Positions 10,921-21,680 of a stretch of DNA of 64,000 nucleotides are shown piece after piece. Each line of letters opens with the position of its first letter. Position 1 is the stretch's first letter. The notes beneath the pieces were generated by a model. The model saw only the letters and a program-made list of their open reading frames with translations, had not been told where the DNA came from and searched no databases. Source of the stretch: Apricaphanius iberus (Eukaryota; Chordata; Actinopteri; Cyprinodontiformes; Aphaniidae); the NCBI GenBank assembly GCA_028564705.1, contig JAPXFQ010001531.1:248001-312000 (forward strand), written 5' to 3'. Both the position numbers and the translations under genes were made by a program.

Positions 10921-11480
10921 GTTGCTGCTGGGATGCATTAAGAGATTTTTCAGGTCTTAGGAAAACTCATTAAAGTGCCTTCTGCTGTAACCCTGACAGG
11001 TAAATTGCATATCTCTGTGTCACACATTCATCATAATCACGAGGTTGGTTTTGCTCTCAGCTCTTCTCTTGGAGCCAAAATCAGCCTCGCCAGGTTCATT
11101 TCTCTGGCTCCGAGCTCAGCTGCCTCTGCCAGAGACAGAAACCGGAGAAGAGATAGAGAAAGGCTAAACAAAAACACACACACTGAGGCAGGGAAAGCAA
11201 AAAGAGGGGGAAATAAATGAAGAAAAATATGATTTGAAAGAAGAAAAATAAGTGTTTAAGCCTGTAAATGTGATTATTTAAAAACGACTTAAAGCAGAAC
11301 CGCCAAAAGACATGAGCCGCAGCATGGCACATCTGGCTGTGATTACCGTAACTCAGAGAGACTGACATGAGATTTAAACTTATCCTGAGTCTAATCTTAA
11401 TTAAAAACATCTGAATGTGACCTGGACACATTTCTAGCCCCATTAATCATGCGGGAAACATTAGATGCTCTAATAAAATT
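10921..11480. promoter_or_regulatory. Candidate conserved non-coding element (intronic)
   Basis: A compositionally balanced, non-repetitive stretch with no exon. It includes an octamer-like TTGCATAT near 11003, a CCATTAATCATGCGG homeodomain-type site near 11439 and CTTAATTAA near 11396. This is inferred from composition and motifs only. Confidence 0.25.
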
Positions 11481-11906
11481 TAACCAAAACCAAAATCTAC
11501 AATTTGTATAGCAATTTTCAGAAAAATTGAAGCAATTTTCTGTGTGCTCTCTGAACAGCTGTATTTATTAATCATAAAACACTCGGATGTCAACGAAGCA
11601 GTCTAAACTCTTCTGTGAGACGTTATCACCTTGTTACATTGCTTTTCTTGATGAACTAATTTTAAATATTCAGTAACCCTAATGCAACATATTAAAATGA
11701 CTAGAGAGTTATTTCAGACTGTTTAAGAACTTAGCTAGTTTGAGTCTTAGCAAGACACTTTGTCATGTTTGGTTTGTTAAAGTGCAAATCGACAAAATCA
11801 ACTTTTTTTGCTGACAAAATGTGTAAATGAGTATCTAATAGTACTGTTTACATTTCGATGTCAGTATATTATTTTTGATATTTTAGTAAATATTTTAAAA
11901 AGACTA

Positions 11907-12255
11907 ATTTTGTACTGGGCTGCACGGTGGTACAGTGGTTAGCACTCCTGCCTTGCAGGAAGAAGGTTGTGGGTTCATATCCTGGCCCAGGGCCTTTCTG
12001 CATGGAGTTTGCATGTTCTCCCTGTGAATGCATGGCTTCCTCCCACAGTCCAAAAACATGCTTGTCAGTTTAATTGAAAACTCTAAATTGTCCTTAGGTG
12101 TGGTGGCGTGCATGATTGTTTGTCCTGTCTGTCTCTATGTGGCCCTGTGATGGACTGGTGACCTGCCTCTCACCCGTTGACTGGAGATAGGCACCAGCCC
12201 CCCTGTGACCCCTGGAGGACTAAGCGGTTCAGGAAATGGATGGGTATTTTGTACT
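11907..12255 (+). mobile_element. tRNA-derived SINE with RTE-type tail and 10-bp TSD
   Basis: Body 11917-12245 is flanked by perfect duplications ATTTTGTACT (11907-11916, 12246-12255). The A box TGGTACAGTGG and the B-box-like GGTTCATATCC form the tRNA-like head. The body matches the very common fish repeat with CTCCCACAGTCCAAAAACATG, CTCTAAATTGTCC, TGTGGCCCTGTGATGGACTGG and the tail GACTAAGCGGTTCAGGAAATGG. The ATGGATGG-type end is like that of Rex3/RTE LINEs, which probably mobilise it. Confidence 0.9.
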
Positions 12256-12342
12256 AAAAACCATTAGTGGAGCACCCTCTTAAGGGTTAAACTTTACACC
12301 GCACTGGAATTTGAATTGGGCTTTGCAACCAGCCTGGATTTC

Positions 12343-12395
12343 TGACGTCAGCATATATTTCTGTCAAAAGTATCCTGCCGCTGTGGAGTATAAAA
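12343..12395 (+). promoter_or_regulatory. CRE plus TATA box, candidate promoter
   Basis: A perfect palindromic cAMP response element TGACGTCA (12343-12350) lies 38 bp upstream of TATAAAA (12389-12395). This spacing is typical of cAMP-inducible TATA promoters. A start site would be expected near 12420, followed by about 85 bp of leader before an ATG in strong context at 12506. It lies on the strand opposite enox1, inside its presumed intron. No transcript evidence is available. Confidence 0.4.
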
Positions 12396-12505
12396 CAAGC
12401 TCAGGGCCAAGGCCACTTGCCTCCTCCACAGAACCTTCCTATTTTTCCTCTGGTGAAGGAGGTGGAGAGAAAAATTTATCCTTGTAACTTTCAACCTCTG
12501 AGGGA

Positions 12506-12589
12506 ATGGAGCTCGCGTCGCTATTGCTCAGCATCTTTCTGGCTTCTGTGTGTCCCACTGTAGAAGCACTGCACTTCAAGTCATTTTGA
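12506..12589 (+). CDS. Short signal-peptide-like ORF downstream of CRE/TATA (27 aa), unrecognised
   Basis: The ATG at 12506 has G at -3 and +4. The frame encodes 27 residues: a short start, a hydrophobic LASLLLSIFLASV core and a small-residue/Cys region, then a TGA at 12587. This looks like a secretory signal peptide. It could be the first exon of a secreted protein if a weak donor inside it is used (for example GTGTGT within the Ser-Val-Cys codons), or a relic exon whose continuation is lost. I do not recognise the family and found no second exon. Chance cannot be excluded for an ORF this short; the promoter-like elements upstream are the reason to list it. Confidence 0.25.
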   Translation: MELASLLLSIFLASVCPTVEALHFKSF

Positions 12590-12599
12590 GGCATTTTTG

Positions 12600-14050
12600 A
12601 AACAGACAATATGGGATTTATAGACTCTGGTAGGGGTTGAGTTAGTTTAAACGAGAGTCCAAATGCAGAGACCTATGCATTAACAATATTATTCTTAAAT
12701 TACAGAAGTGAAAACAACTTACTAAAAATGAGAACTGAACCAGATAAAAACACAGGGAGTCCAGAGCGTTTTCGGGGAAGGAAGCAGAGAAGAGCAAGAT
12801 AGAACTGAGAGCTTAAATATACTGAGGATGAGTGGAAGTGGCAGGGGGGAATTATTACAGTAAAGCAGATGCAGGTGACAGGGAGAGAAAATATGGATGT
12901 ATTAAGCAGCTGGGCAGGGACGCAGAGTGGCAGGGAGAACACAAGAGATTTTCTGCATTTTTGTTTTAGGTTCTGTCCCTCACTGTTGAAGAGTACCTTT
13001 GATACAAAAAACAAAGATGCCTGGTGGACAGAGAAGTAAGTAACTACATGCTGTATTAATTGATCTGTAGCATCTAAGAGTGTACAGTAACCGGGTGAAA
13101 ACAACGCCCATGGCTTTTTTGTATAGCCTACTGGGCTAAGGAGGCGGGATTATAGAGAAACCAGTCGTTTTACTCCAGTGGTCCAAAATTAACTACAGGA
13201 TACAGGTTAAATGTTGAGAAAATTAAATCTTGAATAACACCAATGGTTACATTTTATCATATAGATGTCTATCCCAGAAGTTGAAAGCTGTAAAATAGCA
13301 TGATGTAGTCCCTTTAAATGCAGACAATATGTAAACAGCTTTTGCACATGAAGAACATGTCATTCGTAGCTCCTGTGTAGGATACTGCTGCATTGTTGTC
13401 CATTTATTTGCTCATCGTGAATATCCTGCTTCTACTACGTCTATTTCACTGCTGCCAGATTTTATTTACTATTTGTGTAACTCTCTAGACCAACCGGAAC
13501 AATGTCAATGTCAAGTGGTATATATCGCCAACTGCTGTCGCAGAGTCAAACACACTTCATTCAATAACTTGATTTTCTAAATGACATGTAAACTGACACA
13601 AAGGCTCCCATTCTATTTAAATTATTAGCTCAATTATTGCCAAAAGCTCAATTTAGATGTAGATGTAAACATAAATGCATTTTTGTTACACATCTGGTGT
13701 ATCAAGAGTAAAACCAAGAGGCATGCAAGAACAGAAAATACTGAGTAAGTACTTTAAAACAACCAGTAGGGTGACAAGGCATACTGTTCTTTTACTTATG
13801 GGGCTTTATGAGAATGTAAAGCTCTCAGACATGATGAGAAAGTGTTGATAATGAGTGGATATGACTCAAATTAGAATTAACTCTTGTTGTGAGCCTCAGA
13901 CAAAAAAATTTAGTGTGTTATTTTATTGTCTTCCCTCCCCTTCTGTGTTACTGGTCTTCCATAATTAGCAGGGTCGTTCCTGTTGTGCTAGACGTCCCAC
14001 CAACACACAAAACCACAGTATATGTGGAACAACAAGACTCCTATGAGTGT
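12600..14050. other. No recognised feature
   Basis: Mixed AT-rich DNA with short open frames only. The largest minus-strand frame (12700-13104) has no family signature and no splice context. Confidence 0.5.
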
Positions 14051-14730
14051 AAGAAGTCTCTAACCTGGAATGAGGAGAAAGAGAATTTGACTGTTGATCA
14101 ATGGTCCTAAGACCTCTTTAAAAGGTAAAGGTTCCAGAATCTGGGAGTAGAGTTGAATGGCCCAGAATCAATGTTGCCTAAAGTCCTATGTGAAGTTTCC
14201 ACACTTAGTAAAGAGCTGAGGTTTTAAGTTATCTGCTGTTATTGTCCACTGGGATTTCTAAAGTCCACAGTCAACCAGGACCTTTTAAAGTACTTCAAGC
14301 TTTCTGCTGACAACCTTTATGAAGATGCTTATTTCCTTTTCCAGCATGACTGGTACCAAGTCACACTGCCAATGGCATTAACTGGCCCAGTTACTATAGT
14401 GTCACTCTGTTTGATTGTCAAGCCTAATCAGAAACCCCACAGAGAATCTACGGATATTTCCAAGAGGAAGATGACAGAAATCACCCCAACAATGCAGATG
14501 ACCCAAAGGCTTCTATCTAAGCAACCTGGGTTTCCATTACATTTCAGCAGAACCACAGCCCGATTGCTTCTATGGTACGCTGCACTGATGCCATAATTCG
14601 TACAAAAGGAGCCCCAACCAAGTACAGAAGTGAACATACTGTTCAGAATCCTGACATTTCTGTTTGTTGCGGTTCATTTTGACACTGAAATGCCATTCAG
14701 GTTAACTGTGAATTTGATCATTCAAAGACC
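14051..14730 (+). pseudogene. Tc1/mariner-like transposase remnant (C-terminal half)
   Basis: The sense-strand text follows a familiar fish Tc1-like transposase gene: TTGACTGTTGATCAATGGTC, AGGTTCCAGAATCTGGGAG, GAAGTTTCCACA, GTTATTGTCCACTG, then AACAATGCAGA, AGCAACCTGGG, ATTCGTACAAAAGGAGCCCC and CCAACCAAGTA. Many frameshifts and stops. The DNA-binding N terminus is missing. The match continues into the usual 3' non-coding part to about 14730. Confidence 0.7.
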
Positions 14731-15362
14731 TCCAGATTTATTTGTGTCAAAACAAAGACCCTTTGTGTGTCTGGCATTATTCATTTCAATCATGCCAAAG
14801 CTATGGAAACCTTCACCATGACTGTATAAATGTGAAACTGTCTTTCTCAGAGATAAATCTGTTTTTGTGATTTGCAGTAAAATGACAGTGAATTTTTACT
14901 AAATGTTCCCACATGTAGCGGAAGAGAACATCTGAAGCTGTTGCCTCAAGAGAAGGTAACAAAACACCGTACCATCACTACAATGATATCAGGCCATTTT
15001 TTCCAACTCTTTCACCTTTTCACAATGAATATTGAAGAATATTCCTATCTGCACTTTATGACAAGAACAATTTTTTCTAGATTTCCACTTAGTTGAGTTT
15101 TTGTATGGCAATATACTGAGCTTGGTGTCACCAAATGGGGTCAGTGGATTGATAATGGCATTAAACAGACAATTTTATACAAAAAAAACAAGAAATGTAA
15201 GTGATTAGCAGAATAACCCAGCAGACTTGTCTGAGTGTAGCTATGCTTTGCAGCACAGTAAGCAGTGTTGAAAGACAGAAACATTCTTCAGAAATTGCTG
15301 TAAAGTTGTGGACTTGCATACACATATTATATTAAGGTTATAGAACATTTTGAAAAGTGTCA
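14731..15362. other. No recognised feature
   Basis: AT-rich sequence between the Tc1 remnant and the long inverted-repeat element; nothing identified. Confidence 0.4.
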
Positions 15363-16185
15363 CAGCTGTATGGGGTCAGAATGATATCCGCTTAAGATGA
15401 AGCTGAAAAAAAATATTGGCGATGAAAATAATAAATTGGCATTGAAGAATATAAGTGTAACTGAAAATTTTAATTTTGAATCTGAAATAAATGTAGTAAA
15501 AATTACTGTACCTAAATTGAAACAAAAATTGAAAGTGAAAAAAAATAATTGAAACTCATCATATATGCATTAAAACAATGTATTCACTTACAATCAAGTT
15601 TTCACACTTTCATCTTTTTTTTCAATGCCAGCCTTTTTTTTCAGTGCCAGTCTTTTTTCAGTGCTGCTTCTTTTCAGCTGCATTGAGCTAATACTTCACG
15701 TTTTGCATGTGCATGAGGGGCGGGGCTTCAAAGCTGCATGTACTTGATTTCAACTGTCAGTGAGTCCGGTCGTTTAAAACCGTTCTCTAACCAAGCAAAT
15801 TAAAGTCACCTTTAGTTCTTTTATATGTCTTTAATTCCAAACTGTCCTGGTATTATAGCAAAATCAACTGCTATAACTCTATCCATCCATCCATTTTCTT
15901 AACCGCTTAATCCTACCACTGCTATAACTCTATGTAATGTTTAATTTTATATAACCTTTAAGTGAGTTATCATTTGCATCCTTTGTTTAGGTTAAATAGA
16001 CAAAAACAAAGTTTTCCCCTTTTAATATTGTTTCAAATACAGACAGTTTCATTACATATATTTCACATTCAAAATTAGAATTTTTAAGTTACAGTTATAT
16101 TTTTCAATGATAATTTTTATTTACAGTGCCAATATTTCTTTTCAGGTTCACCTTAAACTGATATCATTCTAACTCCATACAGCTG
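15363..16185. mobile_element. Long terminal-inverted-repeat (foldback) element
   Basis: The left end (from 15363) and the reverse complement of the right end (to 16185) align over about 170 bp. Shared ordered blocks are CAGCTGTATGG, AGAATGATATC, TTAAG, CTGAAAA, AAATATTGGC, ATTGAA.AATATAA.TGTAACT, and TTTTGAAT.TGAAAT..ATGTA. There is no coding frame inside. A direct target duplication is not obvious because the ends are themselves the palindrome CAGCTG. The interior contains T-rich repeats with TTTTTTCAGTGCC and a tiny retro-insert at 15883-15917. Confidence 0.75.
15867..15933 (-). mobile_element. 35-bp 5'-truncated RTE/SINE insertion with 16-bp TSD
   Basis: ACTGCTATAACTCTAT is repeated perfectly at 15867-15882 and 15918-15933. 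The 35 bp between are CCATCCATCCATTTTCTTAA followed by CCGCTTAATCCTACC, which is the reverse complement of the GGATTAAGCGGTTAAGAAAATGGATGG-type tail of Rex3/RTE-mobilised SINEs. It is an extremely 5'-truncated insert. Confidence 0.88.
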
Positions 16186-16755
16186 GAACTCTAGAAATAA
16201 CTTGAAAAGATGGGATGTAGTTTTGTTTTGAGAGTCAAAGCTAAACATTTGGCAGGTAGTTCTGCTTATTGAATATTTTGAATTGTCTTGTGTTTATTTT
16301 TTGTTGATTAGGAATAACAAAGCTTGGCAACATCTGGTATTCCAGATAAATACACAAAAATTTTAAATCTCTTTTGCATCATAGTTATTTCATCTCAGAG
16401 TGTAAGGATAAAAACACGATGGTAGTGACTGCATTAAAAATCAGCTGTACTAGTGGCCTTTGATCACATGTTTTTCATTTGGCAACAAAGATCCTGAGAC
16501 AGGGAGTCAAAACCTGGATGGCTGTTTGAGGACAAACAGTCACTTTATGGTGCACACTGTAGTGTTAAGTCAGATTCTGCTACAATTTAAATGTAATTTC
16601 TGGGGATTTTTCCTGAGAGACCAATGTGAAGCAGTGGAACCCTGAGTTAAGTCTACAAAACAACTCAAGCTTGCAGTGTATATGTTGGACATTAATCTTT
16701 AAAATCAGCCACAGATCTAAATTGATTTTACATGTGTGCTTTACCTAGACCCCTC
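16186..16755. other. No recognised feature
   Basis: AT-rich DNA; no exon or repeat recognised. Confidence 0.4.
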
Positions 16756-16759
16756 TAAT

Positions 16760-17335
16760 ACGTGAATATATTTTCGAGGTTAACTGTTCCATGGTAGCTC
16801 TGTACTGTATGTTTGGGGTCAGTGAAGGGAACCCTCCGCCTTGTTCTCAAGTCTTTAGGAGCCTCTGATGAGTTTTCTTTACAGTTTCAGCTGTATTAAG
16901 TTCCTTCCATCTTCTCATCAACCCTGACCATCTTTCCTTTCCCTGCTAAAGAAAACCATCTCCACAGCATGATGCTGCCATTGCCACATTTCATTGTAGA
17001 TGGGGTGGTAGTGTAGGTTTACTTTTGCTGTTGTCCCGGAGATGACAACACATTTCAGTTCTTCTCCTTCCCAAGCTGTATGATGGTTTTACATTTCCAT
17101 CTTTCTTTGCATATTAATTACTGAAGTGATGTATGTGGGACCTTAAGACATGTGTGACCCACACTTGTGGAGGCCCACAGTTTTTTTTCTGATGTCTTGT
17201 TTGAGTTCTTTTGATTTTCTCATGATTTTGAAGAAAGAGGCTTTGTGTTTTGGGTGTGTCTTTATATGCAAGCACAGGTGTACCAACAATTAACTCAGAT
17301 GGACTGAGATTAACAGGACCACAGAATGGCATCAT
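16760..17335 (-). mobile_element. Tc1-like element remnant in enox1 intron
   Basis: Plus-strand text is the antisense of a Tc1-like element: CATGGTAGCTCTG, GTATGTTTGGGGTC, CCCTGCTAAAGAAAACCATC, CACAGCATGATGCTGCC, then GTGGAGGCCCACAGTT, TTCTGATGTCTTG, TTTGATTTTCTCATGATTTTG and CACAGGTGTACC.AC. The frames are destroyed. It lies just downstream of the 17507-17644 exon. Confidence 0.7.
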
Positions 17336-17506
17336 ATGGAGTTTTTGTTTTGTTTGTTTTTATTGTCTCTGTTCAGGCAGAGAAGAAGACAGTTAAAAAA
17401 GGAGAAATTATAATGAATAAAAAAGCTTCTTCACATTTAGCCAAAGATGAAGTCATAATCCTCAACACAATTAAAAGAATCACTTCAAGTTGAGAGAAGA
17501 CAGTAC

Positions 17507-17644
17507 CTGAAACCAGCTGCTGCCCGCTGATGCCCACAGGCATGATGCCCAAGTTGTTCATGGCTGTGGCCCAGGCTCCATGATCAGCAACAGGGACACT
17601 CAAGGGGTTCTGCTCAGCTCCTAGATTACCTGGACCATCAGTTG
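17507..17644 (-). CDS. enox1: enox1 coding exon, N-terminal segment of ecto-NOX disulfide-thiol exchanger
   Basis: A 138-bp minus-strand exon bounded by an AG acceptor at 17645-17646 and a GTACTG donor at 17501-17506. It starts in phase 1 and ends in phase 1. It encodes about 45 residues including GAWATAMNNLG and GISGQQLVS, which match the conserved block just before the RRM domain of vertebrate ENOX1. ENOX2 differs after MNNLG, so enox1 is preferred. Family knowledge: ENOX proteins are cell-surface hydroquinone/NADH oxidases with protein disulfide-thiol exchange activity, with an RRM and coiled coils further downstream. Those later exons would lie to the left on the minus strand and were not found in this window, implying a downstream intron longer than about 17 kb. 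A decayed Tc1-like fragment sits about 170 bp into that intron. Confidence 0.85.
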
Positions 17645-17748
17645 CTTGAACAGAAACAAATTAAGTCAGAGAATCTCTCATTCTGATATTAATCTTATCA
17701 CAATATTGATTGCTCAAAATGTTGTCAGGCTATTTTAACTTTATTTAC

Positions 17749-17887
17749 CACTGGCCATAGCAGGTAGTCCTTTTTCTCCTTCCTCTGACGTCCTGTCATC
17801 AGATTGCTTCTTAGACAGACATGGGAATGGTTCAGCAGATGGGTCAGCAAGCAGGCTAGTTCACTCTGATTCACAATAACAGTTTAC
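17749..17887 (-). CDS. enox1: enox1 first coding exon (5' UTR plus start codon)
   Basis: Minus-strand exon. Upstream is a pyrimidine-rich tract ending in an AG acceptor at 17888-17889. Downstream is a GTAAAT donor at 17743-17748. Only the last ten bases are coding: ATG at 17758-17756, then GCC AGT G, with G at -3 and +4 (good Kozak context). The frame upstream of the ATG is open only back to a TGA near the acceptor, so this is the likely start. Joined in phase to the next exon it gives Met-Ala-Ser-Ala-Thr-Asp-Gly-Pro-Gly, which parallels an internal Met-Ala-Ala-Ala-Ala-Asp-Gly-Leu-Gly of mammalian ENOX1. The rest of the exon is probably 5' UTR. Exon borders are inferred from splice consensus, not from transcripts. 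Confidence 0.68.
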
Positions 17888-18465
17888 CTGTACAAGACAG
17901 AAACCAAAGAAAATTAGGGTTTGTGCAAAAAATCCAGGATTCTATATTAGTCATCTGGCAGTACAAGATAATTATTTAGACAAAGTTACAATCCCAGCTG
18001 AGTTTCCAGCAACAAAAGCTCCCTGAAGTACACACACATTGGCACACAGATCCAACTACTGATTTTTGCACACCAACGAATGCCAAACATTGGTTTTTAA
18101 TCTTCTAATGCTTCAAATTTAACAGCGCTGACTGATGCACACACTAAAACAAAAACAGACGAATCATTTTGTGTGCTGGTCGTAGGTTTGCATCTCTCTA
18201 TCCCCCTCAAATCCCTCTGCCGAGTGAGCTGCTGAAGCTCTATGGAAAACATGAAACAACTTCATTGGTGGTGCCAGAAAGGCTACAACTCAAAAGCATC
18301 TATTTCATGACGAACACTGACAGAAGCCATGCAGGACTAGCAGCTGTTGTTGTTATTCTTGTTTCTTAAGGCTTCATTCATCAGAAATTCATGAAAATGT
18401 CAACTTTTCCTTTTCAGCTAAGGTCAGATGATCAAAGCTGTGAGTTATCACAAACTGGAATAAAA
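17888..18465. other. Presumed enox1 intron or 5' flank; no feature recognised
   Basis: Upstream (in gene sense) of the first coding exon. No further exon, promoter or CpG-rich stretch is visible here, so the transcription start probably lies further right. Confidence 0.4.
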
Positions 18466-18752
18466 AATGTAAATGGTAAATGGCCTGTACTAGCGTAGCA
18501 CTTTATCTAGTCCTGAGGCCCACAAAGTACTTAACACTTCACTCAGACATTCACCCGTTCTTGCAGTGGTGGTAGCCACAGCTGCCCTAAGCCACACTGA
18601 CAGAGGCGAGGCTGCCGCACACTGATCCCACCGGGCCTTCTGACCCCCGCCAGCAGGCAAGGTGGTGAGGTGAGTTGCTCAAAGACAGAAGAAGCAGGGG
18701 GTTGAACTGGCAACCCTTCAGTTACAGGATAAATTGTTAACTCTTCAGCCAA
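18466..18752 (-). mobile_element. tRNA-derived SINE with L2-type tail
   Basis: Read on the minus strand it begins with a tRNA-like head (TTGGCTGAAGAGTTAACA A-box region; GGTTGCCAGTTCAACCCC B-box region, about 18690-18752). It ends at about 18466 in the GCGCTATATA..CCATTTACCATTT-type tail of many fish SINEs (plus strand AAATGGTAAATGGCCTGTA). The central part with CACAGCTGCCCTAAGC and CACACTGACAGAGGCGAGGC matches the copy at 40475. Confidence 0.75.
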
Positions 18753-18974
18753 TTTCAAAGGATTTGTGTAGGGTAATTTTTTTTCCTGACCAAGCATTTG
18801 TTTTAGTTATTTGTGAATACTATTGGTCAATAATACTCAGTTATAGAACAGTTTAGGTACAGTAATTAAACTTCCTCACAAATGAAAATGTAGCTAGTCT
18901 AGGTACATTTAAGGGTTCAACTTTTAAATACTAAGGACTAAAGCTGCTGTTGCAATGTTTCTCATCCTCCCATA

Positions 18975-19085
18975 GACAGTGCTATAAAAATTAATATAAC
19001 CCCTGATAGATTCCTTCTGTTTTGGTCTGTCTGTCACACTTAAATAATGCCAATAATTACACTTTTCCTACATTTCACAAAGACA
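18975..19085. mobile_element. Tc1-like terminal fragment
   Basis: CAGTGCTATAAAAATTAATATAACCCC..GATTCCTTCTGTTTTGG..TGTCTGTCACACTTAAAT resembles the left end of a fish Tc1-like family. Short and decayed. Confidence 0.4.
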
Positions 19086-21020
19086 AAGTGAGTATATACT
19101 GAACGCAGATTTGCAGTTGTATTAGGGAATAAAGTTATCAAAACCACCTTGATCCAGTACTGCTGGAATTAGAGAGTCAAGAAATCCCTTATTTGGAACC
19201 TGCATTCCATACCTTTCATAGACCCTACGCAATTCACACAAACCGTTAAATTTGTTTAGCCAATATAGAATTTGAGTTTCTGCCTAGTCGTCTGTCAATC
19301 AGTGTGCATTGCACATCATGCAAACCTGTGAGGGTGGGGTCGCGCCCAAAGGCCCCTCCTCGTCTTCCTGTTTACAGTTTTTATAATAGCAGAGAACGGT
19401 CATGGAGAAGTCAGAGCAAACTTCTGCTAAAAAGTTAGCCATTCCCCGGCTACCAAGGGGTACATCAGCTTCAGAAAGGAAAACAGAAAAGTCCAGTGAC
19501 CAAAATCGCTGGAAAACACCTTTGGAGACTGGAGTATGATTTACATCAGAGATGCATGACAACAATGGAGATGCCTTTGAATGTTAAATATATTTGAATC
19601 TTAAATATCCCTCTGTAACTTTTACACCATAAAAACATGTGTTTTTGAAACATTTATTAACATTTCTTTAACATTTCACCACATGGGAGGGTCCTCCTGC
19701 TGATTACCCCACTATAGAACTTTTCACATACCACTTCTCCAGATTTACTGACTGAGTTTCGCTTTACAGCAGTACGCTACGCGCTTCCTAATTATATAAA
19801 CAAACCCGTGGTTTTGAGACTTCAGCCAAGGCAGATTCACCAAAGAAACCAAAGAAGACTGTATCAGAAGAAGTCAGGAAGATAAACTGAGCTGCTGCAG
19901 CTGAAAGCTGTTGGAGCTTCACCCCTGGAGGTTTGTTAACTTTTAAATACCAGTGGGTGAACAGAAGCGCCCGCCGCAGAGGTGGACGCTGCAGCTGAGC
20001 CAGCTTCTCATCCCAAAGAGGACGCTATAAGAAGAAGTGAGAAAAAGAAATTGGGCCGCAAAAGCAGCTGAGAGCTGCTGGAGCTTCACTGCTGCAGAAG
20101 GCTCGTTAACCTCTGATTCATTTCTGTGCCTCGGTATGACTCGGGGGTAAGGAAAGTTGTTGCATGCTGAGCCGTAGAAAAACATAGAAAACACAGATCA
20201 GAGAAAACTTCCGTCCCCTCGACTGATGTGAAAGACTTTTTCTGTGAAACAGTTACTCAGTTTAGGTCAACATAAGATTAGTTTCTAAAACCCAGTGGAA
20301 CAACTTTTCAATATTGTGTGGTCATCCGTTGAGTGAAGCGTTAGAGATACAACAGGATGTATGGATGCTACTGGAGTGGCATACTTACCAATCCAGTAGC
20401 ATAAATGCTTGCTCCAGGGTTATTGGGCATGATGATGTGATACAGTGCCGGGGACATTGTTTGATGGTTTACCAACTGACACGCCATTAGTATGAAGTTT
20501 TGTTACTTAGTACGTTGGATAAAAAAAATTTGATCTACCTGAAATACTCTTGGCAGCAGCTTTAAGTTCTGTGTTCATGACTTAGCAATACGAAAGAAAG
20601 ACTGGACCTGAATGTCATCCACTGGAGAGTATAAAGGTGAAAACTACTGCTAAGCAACCAGAAAACAAAGGCAAAACAGGTGATCCCAAAACATTTGGAA
20701 ATATTGTGTGGACTGACTCATTTCAGTAAAAAGGACATCATAACAACTCCAGAATCTCTGAGGGCTGGCAGTAACTGTTTTGCCTATTTTGCCATAACCA
20801 TATGAACTGAAAAACAATGTAGCTTTGCAGCAGCAAATTCTTCTAAACCACATCTGTAAAACCCACCTCTGAATGAGGAAAAAAAAATCTAGAATTTACT
20901 TTGATAAAAAATATTGTGCCGTTTTAGGATCACCAGATCTGATGCAAGAAGATCTAGTAACACTCTTTTGTGGAAGAAGTGAAAGTCTTACTCTGTTGTC
21001 AAGCTTACATCCTTTAAAAT
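19086..21020. other. No recognised gene; internal diverged duplication
   Basis: About 19840-19935 and 20030-20115 share ordered blocks (AGAAGAAGT.AG, AGCTGCTG.AGCTG..AGCT, TGGAGCTTCAC, GTTAAC), so this is an old tandem duplication with a period of about 185 bp. No coding evidence. Confidence 0.4.
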
Positions 21021-21022
21021 AG

Positions 21023-21075
21023 GGGCCTCCAATTCCATTCCTCAGAAACTACCATCCTCCAGCTTTTAGATGCAT
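21023..21075. mobile_element. Short fragment of a common fish MITE end
   Basis: GGGGCCTCCAATTCCATTCCTCAGAAACTACCATCCTCCAGCTTTTAGATG resembles one end of the widespread teleost element starting with a GGGTCGCCAACTCCAGTCCTC-type sequence. The opposite end is not present. Confidence 0.35.
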
Positions 21076-21680
21076 AAGTCATAAGTCGTCTGTGGGAATT
21101 TTCCTTACGGTCCGCTTGGGATATCAGCTCGCTGTGCACAATGCAGAAAATAAATTCACCGTATGTATGCTGTTGCATGTTGGTATGTATGTATGCATGT
21201 TGGTTCACTGTATAGCTTCAGTACATTTCATAGTGAGTTACCACTGCATTAAAAATCTGCATTACTCAGTTAAAGTGATATATTCAGTCTTAAATTAGTG
21301 CTAACTCTTTAGCAGCTGTGTACATCTTCACAATAATTGTACAGTATGTATTTCCTGATGTGATAAACCAGAGAATCTGCTGAGTGTTTACTTATAGGAA
21401 AATGGTAAATTGTGAAATTTGATTATTTATGTAATATTTTTACACAGAATAGTGATATCCAAATGTAACTTTATTGATATATTTTGGTTATTTCTACCAG
21501 TATTTGTTATTATTTGTTATATAAGACCAAACGTACATTGTGAATGTGATTTTGGATTTCAAAACAAATTCCCAGCCACCCTGTGATTAATTATATCAAA
21601 ATATTACATTGATTGATAGCCCTAAAAAAAACAAAAAACAAAAAACAAGATGCTTTTTGGACGCATTTTGTATGTTTTCT

